From contig CAJNDS010000294.1 of the NCBI GenBank assembly GCA_905221605.1, positions 1-62,000 on the forward strand: a stretch of DNA of 62,000 nucleotides, in the 5' to 3' direction. This document shows, piece by piece, positions 1 through 10,213 of this stretch; the first letter of the stretch is position 1, and the number at the start of each line of letters is the position of its first letter. The notes beneath the pieces were generated by a model that saw only the letters and a list, made by a program, of their open reading frames with translations, was not told the origin of the DNA and made no database searches. The position numbers and the translations under genes are program-made. The stretch is from Symbiodinium natans (Eukaryota; Sar; Dinophyceae; Suessiales; Symbiodiniaceae).

Positions 1-816
1 ACCAGAATGATTGGATGTCTGTTGGTAGGGACCAATGCTGACAATACCTCCAGCTGGATTCGTTATTGGATGAATGCTTTCGGACTGGACATTGCAGGGT
101 CTTCTGTACTGTTGAGGACAGACAGCGAGACAGCGGTGAGCGCCCTCATCAAGAGAGCCAATCTGGGGATTAGGATTGTGACCCAAAGAGCACCTCCGCA
201 GGGACATGAAGCGGTTGGTGGTGTGGAAAGGGCAGTGAGAACACTCAAGGAGTTATTCAGCACGGTGAGGTTGGATCTACGAGCGCAGGGCTTTGACTTG
301 AAAAGAAGTCCTCGAGCGTTTGAGTTTGGTCTGATTTACTGTGCTGCAATGCACAATCACCATGCAGCTGCCTTTGATGGGAAGAAATCACCCCAGGAGT
401 TGGTACTACAGAGATCCCTCCATGAGTGTGTATCGTCGTTGATAGGTGCTACAGTTCTGGCTGAGCTACCGGATTCGATGAAAACCACGGCGCTCTCCCG
501 GTTTGTGGAAGCAGCCTATGTGTACCCTGAAGTTGGTTGCTTGACTCATGTTGTGAGTGCCATGGTGGATGGTTGTCCAAAACACTTTCGAGCAAAGTCC
601 ATCAAGCACATCGTTCCGTTGAAGATTGGGTTGGAGCATTGTCAACATTTGCTCAAGGAGCATGATCCATCGGATACATTGGCTCCCCCGATTCTGAAGG
701 AGAAAGAGGATGGTGTGCCCGATCGGATTGAAGGTGAAGCGGACAAGGCCTTTGAGGGCCGAGTGTCTGAGGGACCGACCACCGACATGAGCAAAGTTGG
801 ACCTCCAGCTGCATAG
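1..816 (+). CDS. Copia integrase, C-terminal part (5' incomplete)
   Basis: The frame is open from base 1, so no start codon belongs to this fragment. Visible parts of the DDE integrase core are the second acidic residue in RTDSETAV (about 118-141) and the third in GGVERAVRTL (about 217-246), the equivalent of the copia VERANRTL motif. The following region (AAMHNHH, KKSPQELV) resembles the post-core part of copia integrases. Integrase would insert the cDNA copy into the host chromosome. The frame ends at TAG 814-816 and continues uninterrupted into the RT frame, so this is one polyprotein with an in-frame stop. Confidence 0.8.
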   Translation, partial: TRMIGCLLVGTNADNTSSWIRYWMNAFGLDIAGSSVLLRTDSETAVSALIKRANLGIRIVTQRAPPQGHEAVGGVERAVRTLKELFSTVRLDLRAQGFDLKRSPRAFEFGLIYCAAMHNHHAAAFDGKKSPQELVLQRSLHECVSSLIGATVLAELPDSMKTTALSRFVEAAYVYPEVGCLTHVVSAMVDGCPKHFRAKSIKHIVPLKIGLEHCQHLLKEHDPSDTLAPPILKEKEDGVPDRIEGEADKAFEGRVSEGPTTDMSKVGPPAA

Positions 817-3800
817 GTGAAGGAACATGGTGGCACAGCGAACTGTCCTGCGTGTGGTCCAAAAAGAGGAAAAGCCAACCACAATGCTGAATGCCGAAAA
901 CGGTATGATGATTGGTTGAAAGCTCAACGACAACGGTTGGAATCGAAAGAACCAACAGAGGAAACTCCAAAAATGGACCAGAGAAGCTCAAAGGATGCGG
1001 GGGTGATGGAGTCTGGAAGTGAGCCTTCACTCCTGAAACGCCCGAACATCACCTATGAGAGTCGACCAGATCCCAAGTTGGAGGAGAAGCAAAGCGTCCC
1101 AACACCTGCGACAGAAGTTGTGGATGTTGACATGGAGGATTTTGAGGATCCAAGTTTGCCTTACCAAGGGATTCCAGATGAGGCAATGGAACCTGGATAC
1201 TTCGAAGGAGAAACTCCCGCTGAGGATGAAGCGATCCCAATGGAGGAAGAAAAACCTCAAAAGGATGTGGATTCAGTTCCAAATGAGTCCAGTCGAGTTC
1301 CCCGGCGTTTAGAGAGTTTAACTTCAGATGTGAACTCAGTTCCAGATGAGTCCAATCGAGTTCCCCGGCTGATCAATCGTATTTGTTTAGACCCAAGACT
1401 CGATGTGCCTCAAGGTCCTATTAAAATGGTAAGCAGTGACGAGAGTCCGAAGTTGGTACATGTGACCAATTCGATTCTGCTCAACAAGAATAGCACTTTC
1501 CCGGAGTCCATGAAGGTGTGTGGATCCCAAGTCTGGCTGGCAAGACCCACGAGTGTTCTGTCTGAGATAGATGGATGTCCATTAGATGTGGATAAAACAG
1601 TGGAAGGCCGGCGAACTGAGCTGCAGAGTATGACTGCTCACAAAGCAGGGAGAGTGGTTGGAGCAGACGAGGCTCAGAAGTTTGCTCGTCAGCATGGGAT
1701 AAAGATCATCCCAACCCGATGGGTCATAGGCCCAAAGGTGGTGAATGGCAAGGAAGCTGTGAGAGCTCGGTGTGTGGTGCAAGACATCGCAAAGGGGAGC
1801 ACAGCATCATCTTTAGGACTGAGTGCTACTACTCCTTCTTTAGAAGCGTTACGGACGCTTTTGGCCATTGCTTCGGTAGATGCTATGGATATCGCAACTT
1901 TGGATGTTAGCACTGCATTCTTGCATTCCCCCCTTCCGAAAGGATCGACGGCGATTATCCAATTGCCCAAGGATGTTTCCGCCTGCAAGGACTATTATGT
2001 CCCGGTGTTTATGATTCTGGATCAAGCCATGAATGGTTTGAGAGTTGCCGCCCAAGCTTGGAACTTGAAGCTGGCGACAGTTGTGAAGAAAGTTGGGTTG
2101 AAGCAATGCCCAACGGAACCTTCCGTCTTCGAGGGCACTGTGAGAGGGAAAAGGTTCCTCATGTTGTGCTATGTGGACGATTTGATTCTGTGTGGCACTA
2201 GAGATGCCATTCGGTTGGTGACCGACACCCTGAACGGAGAGTTGAAGATCAAAGAAACGGGTCGAATCACTTCCACTGGTGGAAAGATCACCTTTTTGGG
2301 GCGAGAGATTGAGAGACAAGGGAGTCATCTCAGGATGCGAGTGCCCCCGGCATACTTAGATGCCCTGTTCGAGACAGAGTTCTGTAAGGACCTGAAGGTG
2401 GTTACTGCTCCTCCGGACATCGTGAAAACGGTCGAGAAGGGCAGAGCAAGTGGTTCGGATCCTGAGTTAAGTGACACTGCAGCTGCGAGGTACAGAGCAG
2501 TACTTGGCCGGATTGCATGGTGGGGTCAGTCGAGACCTGACCTGAGTAGGTGGATGTCCATTCTTTCGCAAGGACAGTCCAAGCCAACAGCATGCTTTGA
2601 GCAAGCATTGCGACAAGTGATTAGGTTCCTAAAGGGACAATACCATGCATGGCAGTACTTTGGCCCTGATGGGAATGTACCGGACAGTGGGCCGGCGCAG
2701 CTGGAAGTGTATGCGGATGCCAGTTGGGCACCCCAAGCGTCGTTAGGACGAAGATCAGTGTCGGGCATAGCCATCTTTTATAGAGGATGCCTGATCAAGG
2801 GAATCTCTCGAGTTCAAGGGTGTGTATCGCTGAGTTCTTGTGAAGCCGAGTTGAGGGCCATCTTGACTGCGGTACAGGAGAGTGAGGGACTTGCGACTTT
2901 GATCGGTCAGTTGGCCGAGTCAGATGTCACGATCCGATTGCACACTGACAGTTCCTCAGCGAGAGCGGTTTTGCTAAACCGTGGGTTGAGTAGGCGAGTT
3001 CGCCACTTAGACATCGCTGTCTGCTATCTTCAGGAGCGGATACAGGAAGCTCAGACCTTGAAGGTCATTTGGTGCCCGACAGCGGGAATGATCGCTGACG
3101 TTCTTACAAAGTGCTTGAGTCAAGTGACATTCTGTCAGCACCAGCAAGCTATGGGTATATACCCTGGTGAAGATGTGCAGCAGGTGTGGAGGATCTGTGT
3201 AATCCGACCAAGGGTTGGAGTTCAGGCATGCCAGTGTGCCGAGGCAACTGGATGCAGTGTGGAGCAAGTTGGATCGTTGAAAAGTGTGAAAAAGTGTGGT
3301 GAAGTTTTTGAAAATTTCCACCTTAGAAGTCCCGAAACCCGTCGTGAAGACTCTTCCCCTGAGGTTCAAGAAATGGATTTATGGTCCAACCGCAAAAGCT
3401 GTGGTTCAAGCACCACGGAAGCTAGCCCTAGCCTGGAGCCTGTACCTTTGGTGAAGGACAGGAAAATGGCAGCTGAAGACAGCAGGAAGGGTGAGCAGGG
3501 TGCTGAGATGAAAAGCCCCTTTTGGTGTAAGGTTTGCAAATGGTTGTTCAGATCCGAGCATGCTGCCGGGTTGAGCTGGGATGAAAGTGGCAAGCCCAAG
3601 TGCGAAAAGTGCAAACAGACTGTGACAGTCTCTGGCACGGATGCAAGCCATGCATTCCATCTCCGAGAGGCAGAGAAGGAGCGCCGAGCTGCTGGAAAAA
3701 GGGGTGATAAAGGTGAAAGCCGAGGCTCAGGCCAAGCTGCACCGAAACCCAAGGCCATGCAGAAGGTGATTGAACGGATGGTCGACGTGTTTCCGGAGCT

Positions 3801-4065
3801 GGCGGATCCAGAGCCGCCGAAGTGGTTCGGTGATGTGTCATGGAGTATCTGCCGGCGCGGAACTCCAGTGGATGAGCTAGAGCTCAAGGACGTGGTAGGC
3901 ACGCTATCCGACAAGGATATGTTGCGCTATCAAAGCTCATACGAGAAGCTGGTGAAGCCCATCCAGGAGGTGTGTGAGCTACAGGAGAACCCACGAAGAT
4001 CTTCGGAATCTTGGATGTCCGTGGACAGATTGGTGGCAAGGCCATCATCTGGGAGATGGCAGTGA
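817..4065 (+). CDS. Copia reverse transcriptase-RNase H polyprotein segment
   Basis: Continues in the integrase frame after TAG 814-816; the GTG at 817 is just the next codon, not a proven start. In order: a C-x2-C-x8-H-x3-C zinc-knuckle-like motif at residues 11-27; an acidic linker; a copia-type RT (RVT_2) with the catalytic YVDD at 2170-2181; and a copia RNase H with YADASW (near 2712), SSCEAEL (near 2836), HTDSSSARAVL (near 2941) and ADVLTK (near 3097). A C-terminal extension carries two CxxC pairs (about 3526-3620) like a zinc ribbon. The last 25 or so residues look out of frame: frame 3 reads more naturally from about 3980. RT copies the element RNA into DNA and RNase H removes the RNA strand. 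Confidence 0.85.
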   Translation: MKEHGGTANCPACGPKRGKANHNAECRKRYDDWLKAQRQRLESKEPTEETPKMDQRSSKDAGVMESGSEPSLLKRPNITYESRPDPKLEEKQSVPTPATEVVDVDMEDFEDPSLPYQGIPDEAMEPGYFEGETPAEDEAIPMEEEKPQKDVDSVPNESSRVPRRLESLTSDVNSVPDESNRVPRLINRICLDPRLDVPQGPIKMVSSDESPKLVHVTNSILLNKNSTFPESMKVCGSQVWLARPTSVLSEIDGCPLDVDKTVEGRRTELQSMTAHKAGRVVGADEAQKFARQHGIKIIPTRWVIGPKVVNGKEAVRARCVVQDIAKGSTASSLGLSATTPSLEALRTLLAIASVDAMDIATLDVSTAFLHSPLPKGSTAIIQLPKDVSACKDYYVPVFMILDQAMNGLRVAAQAWNLKLATVVKKVGLKQCPTEPSVFEGTVRGKRFLMLCYVDDLILCGTRDAIRLVTDTLNGELKIKETGRITSTGGKITFLGREIERQGSHLRMRVPPAYLDALFETEFCKDLKVVTAPPDIVKTVEKGRASGSDPELSDTAAARYRAVLGRIAWWGQSRPDLSRWMSILSQGQSKPTACFEQALRQVIRFLKGQYHAWQYFGPDGNVPDSGPAQLEVYADASWAPQASLGRRSVSGIAIFYRGCLIKGISRVQGCVSLSSCEAELRAILTAVQESEGLATLIGQLAESDVTIRLHTDSSSARAVLLNRGLSRRVRHLDIAVCYLQERIQEAQTLKVIWCPTAGMIADVLTKCLSQVTFCQHQQAMGIYPGEDVQQVWRICVIRPRVGVQACQCAEATGCSVEQVGSLKSVKKCGEVFENFHLRSPETRREDSSPEVQEMDLWSNRKSCGSSTTEASPSLEPVPLVKDRKMAAEDSRKGEQGAEMKSPFWCKVCKWLFRSEHAAGLSWDESGKPKCEKCKQTVTVSGTDASHAFHLREAEKERRAAGKRGDKGESRGSGQAAPKPKAMQKVIERMVDVFPELADPEPPKWFGDVSWSICRRGTPVDELELKDVVGTLSDKDMLRYQSSYEKLVKPIQEVCELQENPRRSSESWMSVDRLVARPSSGRWQ

Positions 4066-5174
4066 ATGAAGGAGGACTGTACATGGAAGTGCCGCCGGGA
4101 ACGTGTGGCTGGCGATGTTGAGCTTCGTGAGGTACTTGAAGAGAAAAGGGATAATCCCTGTTTTGCTTCTGGGTGAGCACCAGGACCTCGGAGTCTTGCG
4201 GATGGTGGATCTGTTGTGCATGCTACCCATTTTGGGAGCAGAGAGGATCATGGAGGATGAAGCTGAGAGCTCGTATTATCCCCCATGGGTGTTGCGCTGG
4301 AAGAGAAGTGCAAAGGAAGGATCCTTGGTGTTTAAGGAACTGGTGGAGCGAGTGCGAGTGATTTCGATGTTGTCGTGTGATACACTTCGGATTCACGAGC
4401 CGGAGCTGAAGGAGAGACCAGTCCCCAAGTGGTCGTTTGTGGCCTACAGCCACTACAGATCCGTGATGGAGTCTGTTGCAGGATTCTTGGAGGACCTGGA
4501 GAAAAAGAAAGAGGAGATCACCGACACGCAGAGGGCGGCAAGCTGGAAGAAGGTGGTTGCGAGTGAGACTCGAAGCGGTGTGGTGTGGATCTGCAAGTGT
4601 AAGTGGCACTTGCCGACCGACTATGTGGTGAGGTTCAACTTGACGTTGCCTGCCGACATGTGGCAGCAAGCCTTTGGGATCATGGGTGAGAATATTGGGA
4701 AACTCGAGAAGGAGGAAAAGGACCTGAAGCGGATCCTCAAGGCTGCAGCGGAACAGCAAGACCGAGAGTTCGAGGAAGCTGAGCGAAAGCGCAAGCGCCG
4801 ACCTGACAGCTGCCGAGGAAGAAGCTGCTAAGAGAGCAAAGCTGGAAGGCGAAGCGGTTCGCTCGCCTGTGTCAGTTGTACCATCTGAGTTGGATGCAGC
4901 AGCTATCGCGCAGATTGCTGAGCGTGTGAAGGCAAGCTTTAGTGTTGCCGATTTGGAGCTGATGTTGGAAGAGAAGAAGAGAAAGGTTGGAGACCAGCCA
5001 ACTGAGAGGCCTGCGGAGACGCCAGCTGAGCCTAGCCGATCTTCGCAGGATGTGGTGATGGAAACGAGGACGGCTGAGTTGGCGGAGATGAAGGAAGCCG
5101 CCAAGGAGCGCCGCGCCAAGTTGATGGAGTCAACTGGAGCTGGCGAGAAGAAGGGCGAAGAGGATGAAGAATGA
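3985..5174 (+). pseudogene. Downstream ORF of the copia-like element, broken by frameshifts
   Basis: Three frames take turns. Frame 3 reads ILDVRGQIGGKAII to about 4121. Frame 2 is open 4103-4831 (charged, helical, ending in an Arg/Lys-rich run). Frame 3 resumes across 4790-5174 (KRAKLEGEAVRSP, then an acidic tail). The 4103-4831 and 4869-5174 stretches join if one base is gained or lost near 4795, where both frames give Lys/Arg/Glu-rich sequence. I do not recognise the product. It follows RNase H with no clear spacer, so it is either the C-terminal part of the element polyprotein or captured host sequence. Confidence 0.5.
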
Positions 5175-5906
5175 ACTGAGATGCTAAGTGATCTCAGTGG
5201 TTTGGTGGGTGAGTGAAACCCGCAGCCATTTTTTTTGGAAGCCATGGCCGCGTTGCCGCCATGGAGCGCCCGCGATTTTTTCTGGTTAGTGTGAGCCCTT
5301 GTTTCAGTGCATGAGAAGTTTGCAAAGAGGAGGCAAAATGATGATGAAACTCAACGAGGGACTCTATAGCCCCTTCTGCAAGGCGTCTGATTGCCACCTC
5401 TGAAGACGTTTTTGGCTGATGGTACGCTGGAAGAAGCGAAACTATGAAGCCAATCTTTTCCTGAAGGATCAGCTAGCCGATGCTAGTTGGTGAGTTTGGT
5501 GACCTGGAAGATGCGAGACTGAGGAGGAGTACCACGACAAGGTCGAGTGCTGAGTGGTAAACATCTGAAGCTTGCATTAATTCGTTTTCACGTGTTTGTC
5601 ACCACGAACTCTTGGATTCGTTCCAAGACAACCCTGCCCCAGTGCAGGTGGATGCAAGTTTAATTCGTTTTTCACGTGTTTGGACAACGAACTCTTGGGT
5701 TACCAGTGATGTGGACCCAGGACAACCTGCCTGATGGTGGGATCTTGCATGAGTTTTCAGTTTGATGTCAGAGATCGACTGGTGTGTTGTTTGTTTCGTT
5801 TGGTGGCGAGTACGCACCAAGGGAATGTGGCCAGGGCATCCCCTTAGTGTTGAAGTGCCGAGCTGGGCTTGGACTTCAGATCTTTGACATGAACCCTCAG
5901 CAAAAT
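5175..5906 (+). other. Non-coding 3' region of the retroelement with an imperfect direct repeat
   Basis: No convincing ORF. About 45 bases around 5574-5620 recur imperfectly around 5654-5702, an offset of about 82 bases. Both copies contain TTCACGTGTTTG and CGAACTCTTGG. They are followed by similar ACAACCTGCC text, so the stretch looks like two tandem copies of a diverged unit. Likely 3' untranslated sequence of the element. Confidence 0.5.
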
Positions 5907-6410
5907 GCGGGGGGTGGAAGATTGTGGCTGATCAGTGATGTTTTTGTCATGTTTTGGATCAGCTTGTATAGGTTTGTTTTGCTTCGGAGTTATTGGGAAT
6001 CCGTGTGATCCCATCCTCGATGGTTTATGCCTCGTTGATTTCCAAGGAAATCATACGAGTGTGTTTTTGCCCAATACGCTATTTAAAGTGAGTGTGCAGT
6101 GTGTAGGAACTTCGTTCTGAAGCTGAGTTTAAGCTCACAAGAGAGAATTCGTTTAGTTTGTGCACTTCGTGACTTTTGGCTCAAGTGGCTCTGACTGTGA
6201 AAAAGAGAGAGTTGTCCGCACTTGTGTGAGAGGTCAGGGTTCGTGCTTTCAAGGGAAAAGGTACCAGAGGGACCTTCGGTTTTTCACGTCTTCTCCTCAC
6301 ACCCTCTCGCTCAAAGAAGCTATTTTGGAGTTTTTTGGCAAAAAAGTTAATTGGTTCATAAGACTTCCCTACTACACCTCTTTGTCCGATATGCTTGCAA
6401 CCTGATATGC
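5907..6410 (+). mobile_element. Candidate polypurine tract and 3' LTR
   Basis: A G-rich purine tract (5907-5921, GCGGGGGGTGGAAGA) precedes TGTGGCTG at 5923, the usual arrangement of minus-strand primer and LTR start (TG) in LTR elements. A TATTTAAA box lies near 6079-6086. The right end (CA) cannot be fixed because no second LTR copy is in the window; somewhere in 6380-6410 is plausible. Short ORFs here are not convincing as genes. Confidence 0.35.
6174..6185 (+). other. Core of the dinoflagellate spliced leader (possible DinoSL relic)
   Basis: TTTTGGCTCAAG matches the last 12 bases of the 22-nt DinoSL, preceded by CGTGAC where DinoSL has CGTAGCCA. Relic leaders in genomic DNA are known in dinoflagellates as traces of reverse-transcribed mRNA. 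Here the match falls inside the candidate LTR region. Twelve bases can also match by chance. Confidence 0.4.
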
Positions 6411-8590
6411 TGGGAGTCTTCGCTACGTCTCAGCTCAGTCATGTGTCGGTTCCTCCCTGCTGTGCTCTTTAGACTGGCCTGTGGGCACCCCATTTACTGT
6501 ACATGCGGAACGGACCACAGGGCCGTCATGGCGGCGCACCGATCGTTGGGCAGCCAAGATAGGGTTGCAGATCCTGGCATGTCCGTACGGAGGGCCTTTT
6601 CCCCCAAAGCACATATCCTTATGAAGATGCAGTAACGATCCCATTTTTTCGGCGCCTCTTTTTGTTGCAATTTTGGCCGCGTCACGGCGCTTCTCTCGGT
6701 AATCTGCAACTTGGGATGGCGCGGTGTCACGTTGCAATGATGCGCCGGCATGTAGGGGCTCAAGTCTGAACTGTGGATTGCGGGGTAGTTAGTCGCCTGC
6801 GGTTTGGCAGTCATAGGCTGTGTGGCCGAGGAAACTAGTCCGTCTCTTCATATGGAGCGCCTCGTTCCACTCTTGGTGCTTGTCAGGCCCCCAGGATGCA
6901 CAACCACAGCAGTGCACGGCAACAGGCACCTTCATGAGTGTCCAGTGGATGCATTGCGTTGCATTCTCTTTGATGTCTGTACCGTTTGCCTGAGTTTGTG
7001 GTGCATAATTGAGCCGCACGAGGGCCTCTCGGAGCCTGAACTGAACAGGCGTCTCTTTGGCGACAACATTAGTCTACGTGGGGCTGTCGTTATGCTCGCC
7101 TCCCTCACGTGGCACCTGCCGTTGAGTAGTCCTGCCCTGTCGTCCTTGTACGAGGCGGCGACAGCGCCGCGGTCTGCAGGCGTTGGAGCAGCATCATTGG
7201 TGCTTGGGCTTCACGCAGGCGTTTTGTGACCTCAGCGTCCGTCTTCCCTAGTACCCAGCGCCCAGCGAATGTGACACGGTTTAATTGTACCCACCTCTCG
7301 ATCAGGCTCCACGTCCCTGACTTGCTTGATCTAGGTGTCGCGAGAATGCGGAACAATGCCCTGCTCTTCTTCCAGCGCAGGAGACCAGGTCTGGACACCA
7401 CTGGACCTGGGGTAGGGCTGCAGAGGTCCAACATGCCACGTGAGGGCGCCCGCACTCATACGGCAGCTGGAGCCTTCTTGGATTTCTGGCGCGTGCGGTC
7501 TTCAGGGTTGAGTTGTATCTATTGCTCGGTGACGCTGTCCGGACAGGTCAAGTCCTTGGACCTGACCCAGAGAGGGCTCCTGCAGTTGCGCGCTAAGGTT
7601 GCCAGCCCATTCACTTCACAGTAGTGAGCCCTCGCTAAATGCGCCCACGCTGGGGGAGCATATCTGGTGGCTCGGTGATCTACCAAAGGCCTACCAAAGG
7701 CTTGCGGCTGGCCCCGCAGAGTGCCGAGGAGGGGCCTTTCAATGGGTGGGGGGGGGGGACACTCAGGTACGTGAGGGCGCCCGCACTCACACGCCTGAGC
7801 TAAACCTTCTCACGGGGAAAATGATCACATTCATTAGTGCCAGACTCATTGCTGATGTCGAGGCTTGCTATAGGCATGGCGCACCTTCACATGGCTTCTT
7901 CACAACCACGGCTCAAAGTGAGCAGCGCCCGACTGCCCCTTGGAGTGTAGTAGGTCAGCTTGACATGGCGGCTCCTTGATCATCGGTGGCAGTCTCTACA
8001 CTGCTGTAGTAAACGGAGGCGGCGACAGTGATTGGGCACGGTGCTATCCTTATGAGCATCTTGAAATATTTTCGGGTGAGCCAATCATGGAGGGCGACAC
8101 CTACACTTGCAGATCGGGCTGGATCATGCTCACAAAGCTCTTGGTCCTACAGGGCATCAGGAGCACTATGACTGCCAATGGGCAACCATACCAACGGATA
8201 GTCACGGCTGTCGGATTAGCTGAGCTCGCGCATTCGGTGGGTTGCCATGTTTCGGCGCCCGCCTGGACCACAACAAACGGCGGTCTTGGAGTGGGCAAGA
8301 CCCATCATTGCGCAAAGCCAGACGGATTTTCCGCTATACTTGATCAAGGCCCACCTTGCAACACCTTCTGCTGGCTTGGCGGTTCACGGATAGTCGAGCC
8401 GCACTGCTCTTACAAGCGGTCTCTGAGGCGGTTCCCCAAACTCCAAACCGATGCCATCATCCTTGAGTGGGTAGCCTGCTTTCTTGATGAACGCATTGCT
8501 ACCGATATTCTTGAGCACCTTGATGACGAGATGACGCATCTGCTTGAGGATAATGTTGACTTCGCATTAATAAACCCCCCCCCTCATTGA
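6411..8590 (+). other. Unassigned region with four overlapping + strand ORFs
   Basis: ORFs at 6804-7229, 7226-7624, 7599-7979 and 7976-8590 overlap end to end and alternate between two frames. The last (204 aa) has the best protein character, with Cys-rich GPPCNTFCW and a C-terminal stretch rich in Asp, Glu and Leu. I recognise none of them. The pattern suits a decayed long ORF, or exons read through short introns. A G run lies at 7748-7759. Confidence 0.25.
7438..7793 (+). repeat. Dispersed direct repeat, about 25 bases, two copies
   Basis: The segment starting ACGTGAGGGCGCCCGCACTC occurs at 7438-7462 and again at 7769-7793 with one difference. A shorter version (GTGAGGGCGCCCG) is at about 28717. 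No function is visible. Confidence 0.6.
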
Positions 8591-8680
8591 TCAATCTCTC
8601 CGGCCAGGGCCTCCTCAATAGTATCCGCCTAAAAACTGGTAGGACGTAGTATTAGTTTTAGTATTAGGTAGTAGTACCAC

Positions 8681-8734
<54 letters not shown>

Positions 8735-9178
8735 GAGGAGGAGGTTGAGGGGTGAGGGTTCAGGCCCTAATTAGGGGTTTAGGGTTGAGGGGCGAAGCTT
8801 ATAAGTTTTAGCTAATAACATAACATCACCCGTAAAACCCGGATTTCCCGGGTCGGATTTTACAATTGTGGCGGGCTACACTATTGTGTTCCGGCAGCGG
8901 GATTTTACAATTGCGGGTGGATCCACTAATGTGAAGTCAACATTAATGCCCAGGAAGGTAGTGACTCCGAACTCTAGACTTCGTGGCGGTTAAAACCAGA
9001 TGGCTGCCTCGTCAGTACGTGACGCTTCTTGCCACACATTGCTTGCAAGAGCTGCGGTGCAGGAAACCTAGCTTTCTCGCGATGTGTTTCGTCTTCTGCG
9101 GATGGCTCTCAGGCAAGACTGCCCAGTCTTCCTCTCCCTTGCCCCCAGTGTACCGGGTAGGTAGCTGCTCCTTGCGCC
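8591..9178 (+). other. Intergenic stretch with a short direct repeat
   Basis: Apart from the AGT microsatellite and a few TTTAGGG-like units near 8780-8800, the clearest structure is GGATTTTACAATTG, present at 8855-8868 and 8899-8913, each in a GC-rich context. The repeat is too short to classify. No convincing exon was seen before 9179. Confidence 0.4.
8680..8744 (+). repeat. (AGT)n then (AGG)n microsatellite
   Basis: About 18 AGT units run from 8680 to 8733, followed by a few AGG units. Imperfect AGT-like sequence begins upstream near 8646. Confidence 0.9.
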
Positions 9179-10213
9179 ATGGCAGCTCGTGAACCCCTCG
9201 GTCTCGAGACCCAGCAGCCGCCCACCCTCGTTGCCCCGCCGCTCATCGCTGGACGGGACAACACATGGCACACCGTCCGCCGTGGCAACGCGGTACTCCC
9301 TTTTGTGGTGTCGCGGCCGAATGCTGACTGTGGCGAAGCCAATGCTGTGGTACTACTCCTTCCAGGCTGTGGACACTTCTACGTGGAAAACCATTACCCG
9401 CTACCTTGGCAAGGAGCCATTGAGCATCTGTGGAGCAATCTTGCCTTCAAGCGGGCCATTCTCGCTCGCGCTTGGCCCGTAGCGGGCCAGGCTGGTTCCC
9501 CACCTGCCTGGATGTTGCCTGACGGCTCGGACTGGACGAAAGCAGTCTACACCATGGAGATCGTTGCTCTCTTGCAGGCGGCCAAATGTGATGTAAGCCC
9601 TCACATCTCCCTGACGACGTATGTCATTGGCTTGGGCTCTGGTGGAACCATCGTATACCAGATTGCAATCTCAGGAACCCAGCCGGGGTTCCGAGCATGT
9701 GTGTGTATGGGCCCCATCCGTCTACCCTACCCTTTGCCTGCACCGACCACCGCCGCCACGCAAGTGCTGATATATGGCGGACGCCAGGACGTAGAAGTCT
9801 TCCAGCGCAATCTGCGGCATGGCCACTCGGTGCGAGGCAATACCCGGGTACCCCCAGTTGTCGAATGTCTATCAGAAGACTCGCGCTTCACGGTGTTCAA
9901 AGGCTACAACCGCACACAGTACTCATGGGCTCCCGGCCTTACGGTCCGGCAGGTATTCATCGGCAAGGACCCGGAGCACGTAGTGTGGCCCCAGCTGCTG
10001 AGCGACCCTGATTGGATGCTGGCTGATCATATTATATTGAGCTCCCGGAGTAGTTGCAAGGGCAAGGCAGAGGCCCCCTTTCTTTCTCCCTTTTGGATGT
10101 CCTTGATTTGCGCTTGTCTGCACCTGCATTGCAGCCACAAACAGGCGGCCGCTAAGGTATGCAAGCACCTGGGGATTATTGGCTTACTTGAACCTCGCGC
10201 GGGCTCAAAGTAA
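9179..10213 (+). CDS. Alpha/beta-hydrolase-like protein (serine hydrolase fold, weak match)
   Basis: Begins MAAREPLGLETQ at an ATG. A hydrophobic strand and turn (VVLLLPGCGHFYVE) is followed by YVIGLGSGGTIVYQIAI, which has the form of a nucleophile elbow with Ser flanked by Gly. QVLIYGGRQDVEVF resembles the strand and acid loop of these hydrolases, and DPEHVVWPQ could carry the catalytic His. That order matches carboxylesterase/acyl-protein-thioesterase-like enzymes; the substrate is unknown. The last 50 or so codons are probably intron: 10085-10136 is pyrimidine-rich and ends TTGCAG, followed by a 22-nt putative exon and a GTATGC donor. The protein therefore likely continues downstream. Confidence 0.45.
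   Translation: MAAREPLGLETQQPPTLVAPPLIAGRDNTWHTVRRGNAVLPFVVSRPNADCGEANAVVLLLPGCGHFYVENHYPLPWQGAIEHLWSNLAFKRAILARAWPVAGQAGSPPAWMLPDGSDWTKAVYTMEIVALLQAAKCDVSPHISLTTYVIGLGSGGTIVYQIAISGTQPGFRACVCMGPIRLPYPLPAPTTAATQVLIYGGRQDVEVFQRNLRHGHSVRGNTRVPPVVECLSEDSRFTVFKGYNRTQYSWAPGLTVRQVFIGKDPEHVVWPQLLSDPDWMLADHIILSSRSSCKGKAEAPFLSPFWMSLICACLHLHCSHKQAAAKVCKHLGIIGLLEPRAGSK
10137..10158 (+). CDS. Putative 22-nt microexon
   Basis: Lies between TTGCAG (acceptor ending at 10136) and GTATGC (donor at 10159). It reads HKQAAAK in the frame of the upstream ORF and ends at a codon boundary, matching the exon that starts after CTGCAG at 10364. The upstream donor was not resolved. Confidence 0.35.

Larger units (their letters stand above)
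1..5174 (+). mobile_element. Copia-like LTR retrotransposon, 3' portion, degenerate
   Basis: The window opens inside the element; gag, protease and the integrase N-terminus lie to the left. The order integrase, reverse transcriptase, RNase H is the Ty1/copia order. Integrase and RT share one frame, interrupted by a single TAG at 814-816. Past about 3980 the coding signal moves between frames at least three times, which suggests decay. A purine tract at 5907-5921 followed by TGTGG is a candidate 3' LTR boundary. Copia-like elements are common in dinoflagellate genomes. The family assignment is secure; whether the copy is active is doubtful. Confidence 0.85.

Noticed and set aside
4223-5245. 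340-codon minus-strand ORF
   Set aside because: Antisense to the degenerate copia downstream ORF; Ser/Leu-rich shadow of Glu/Lys-rich coding sequence.
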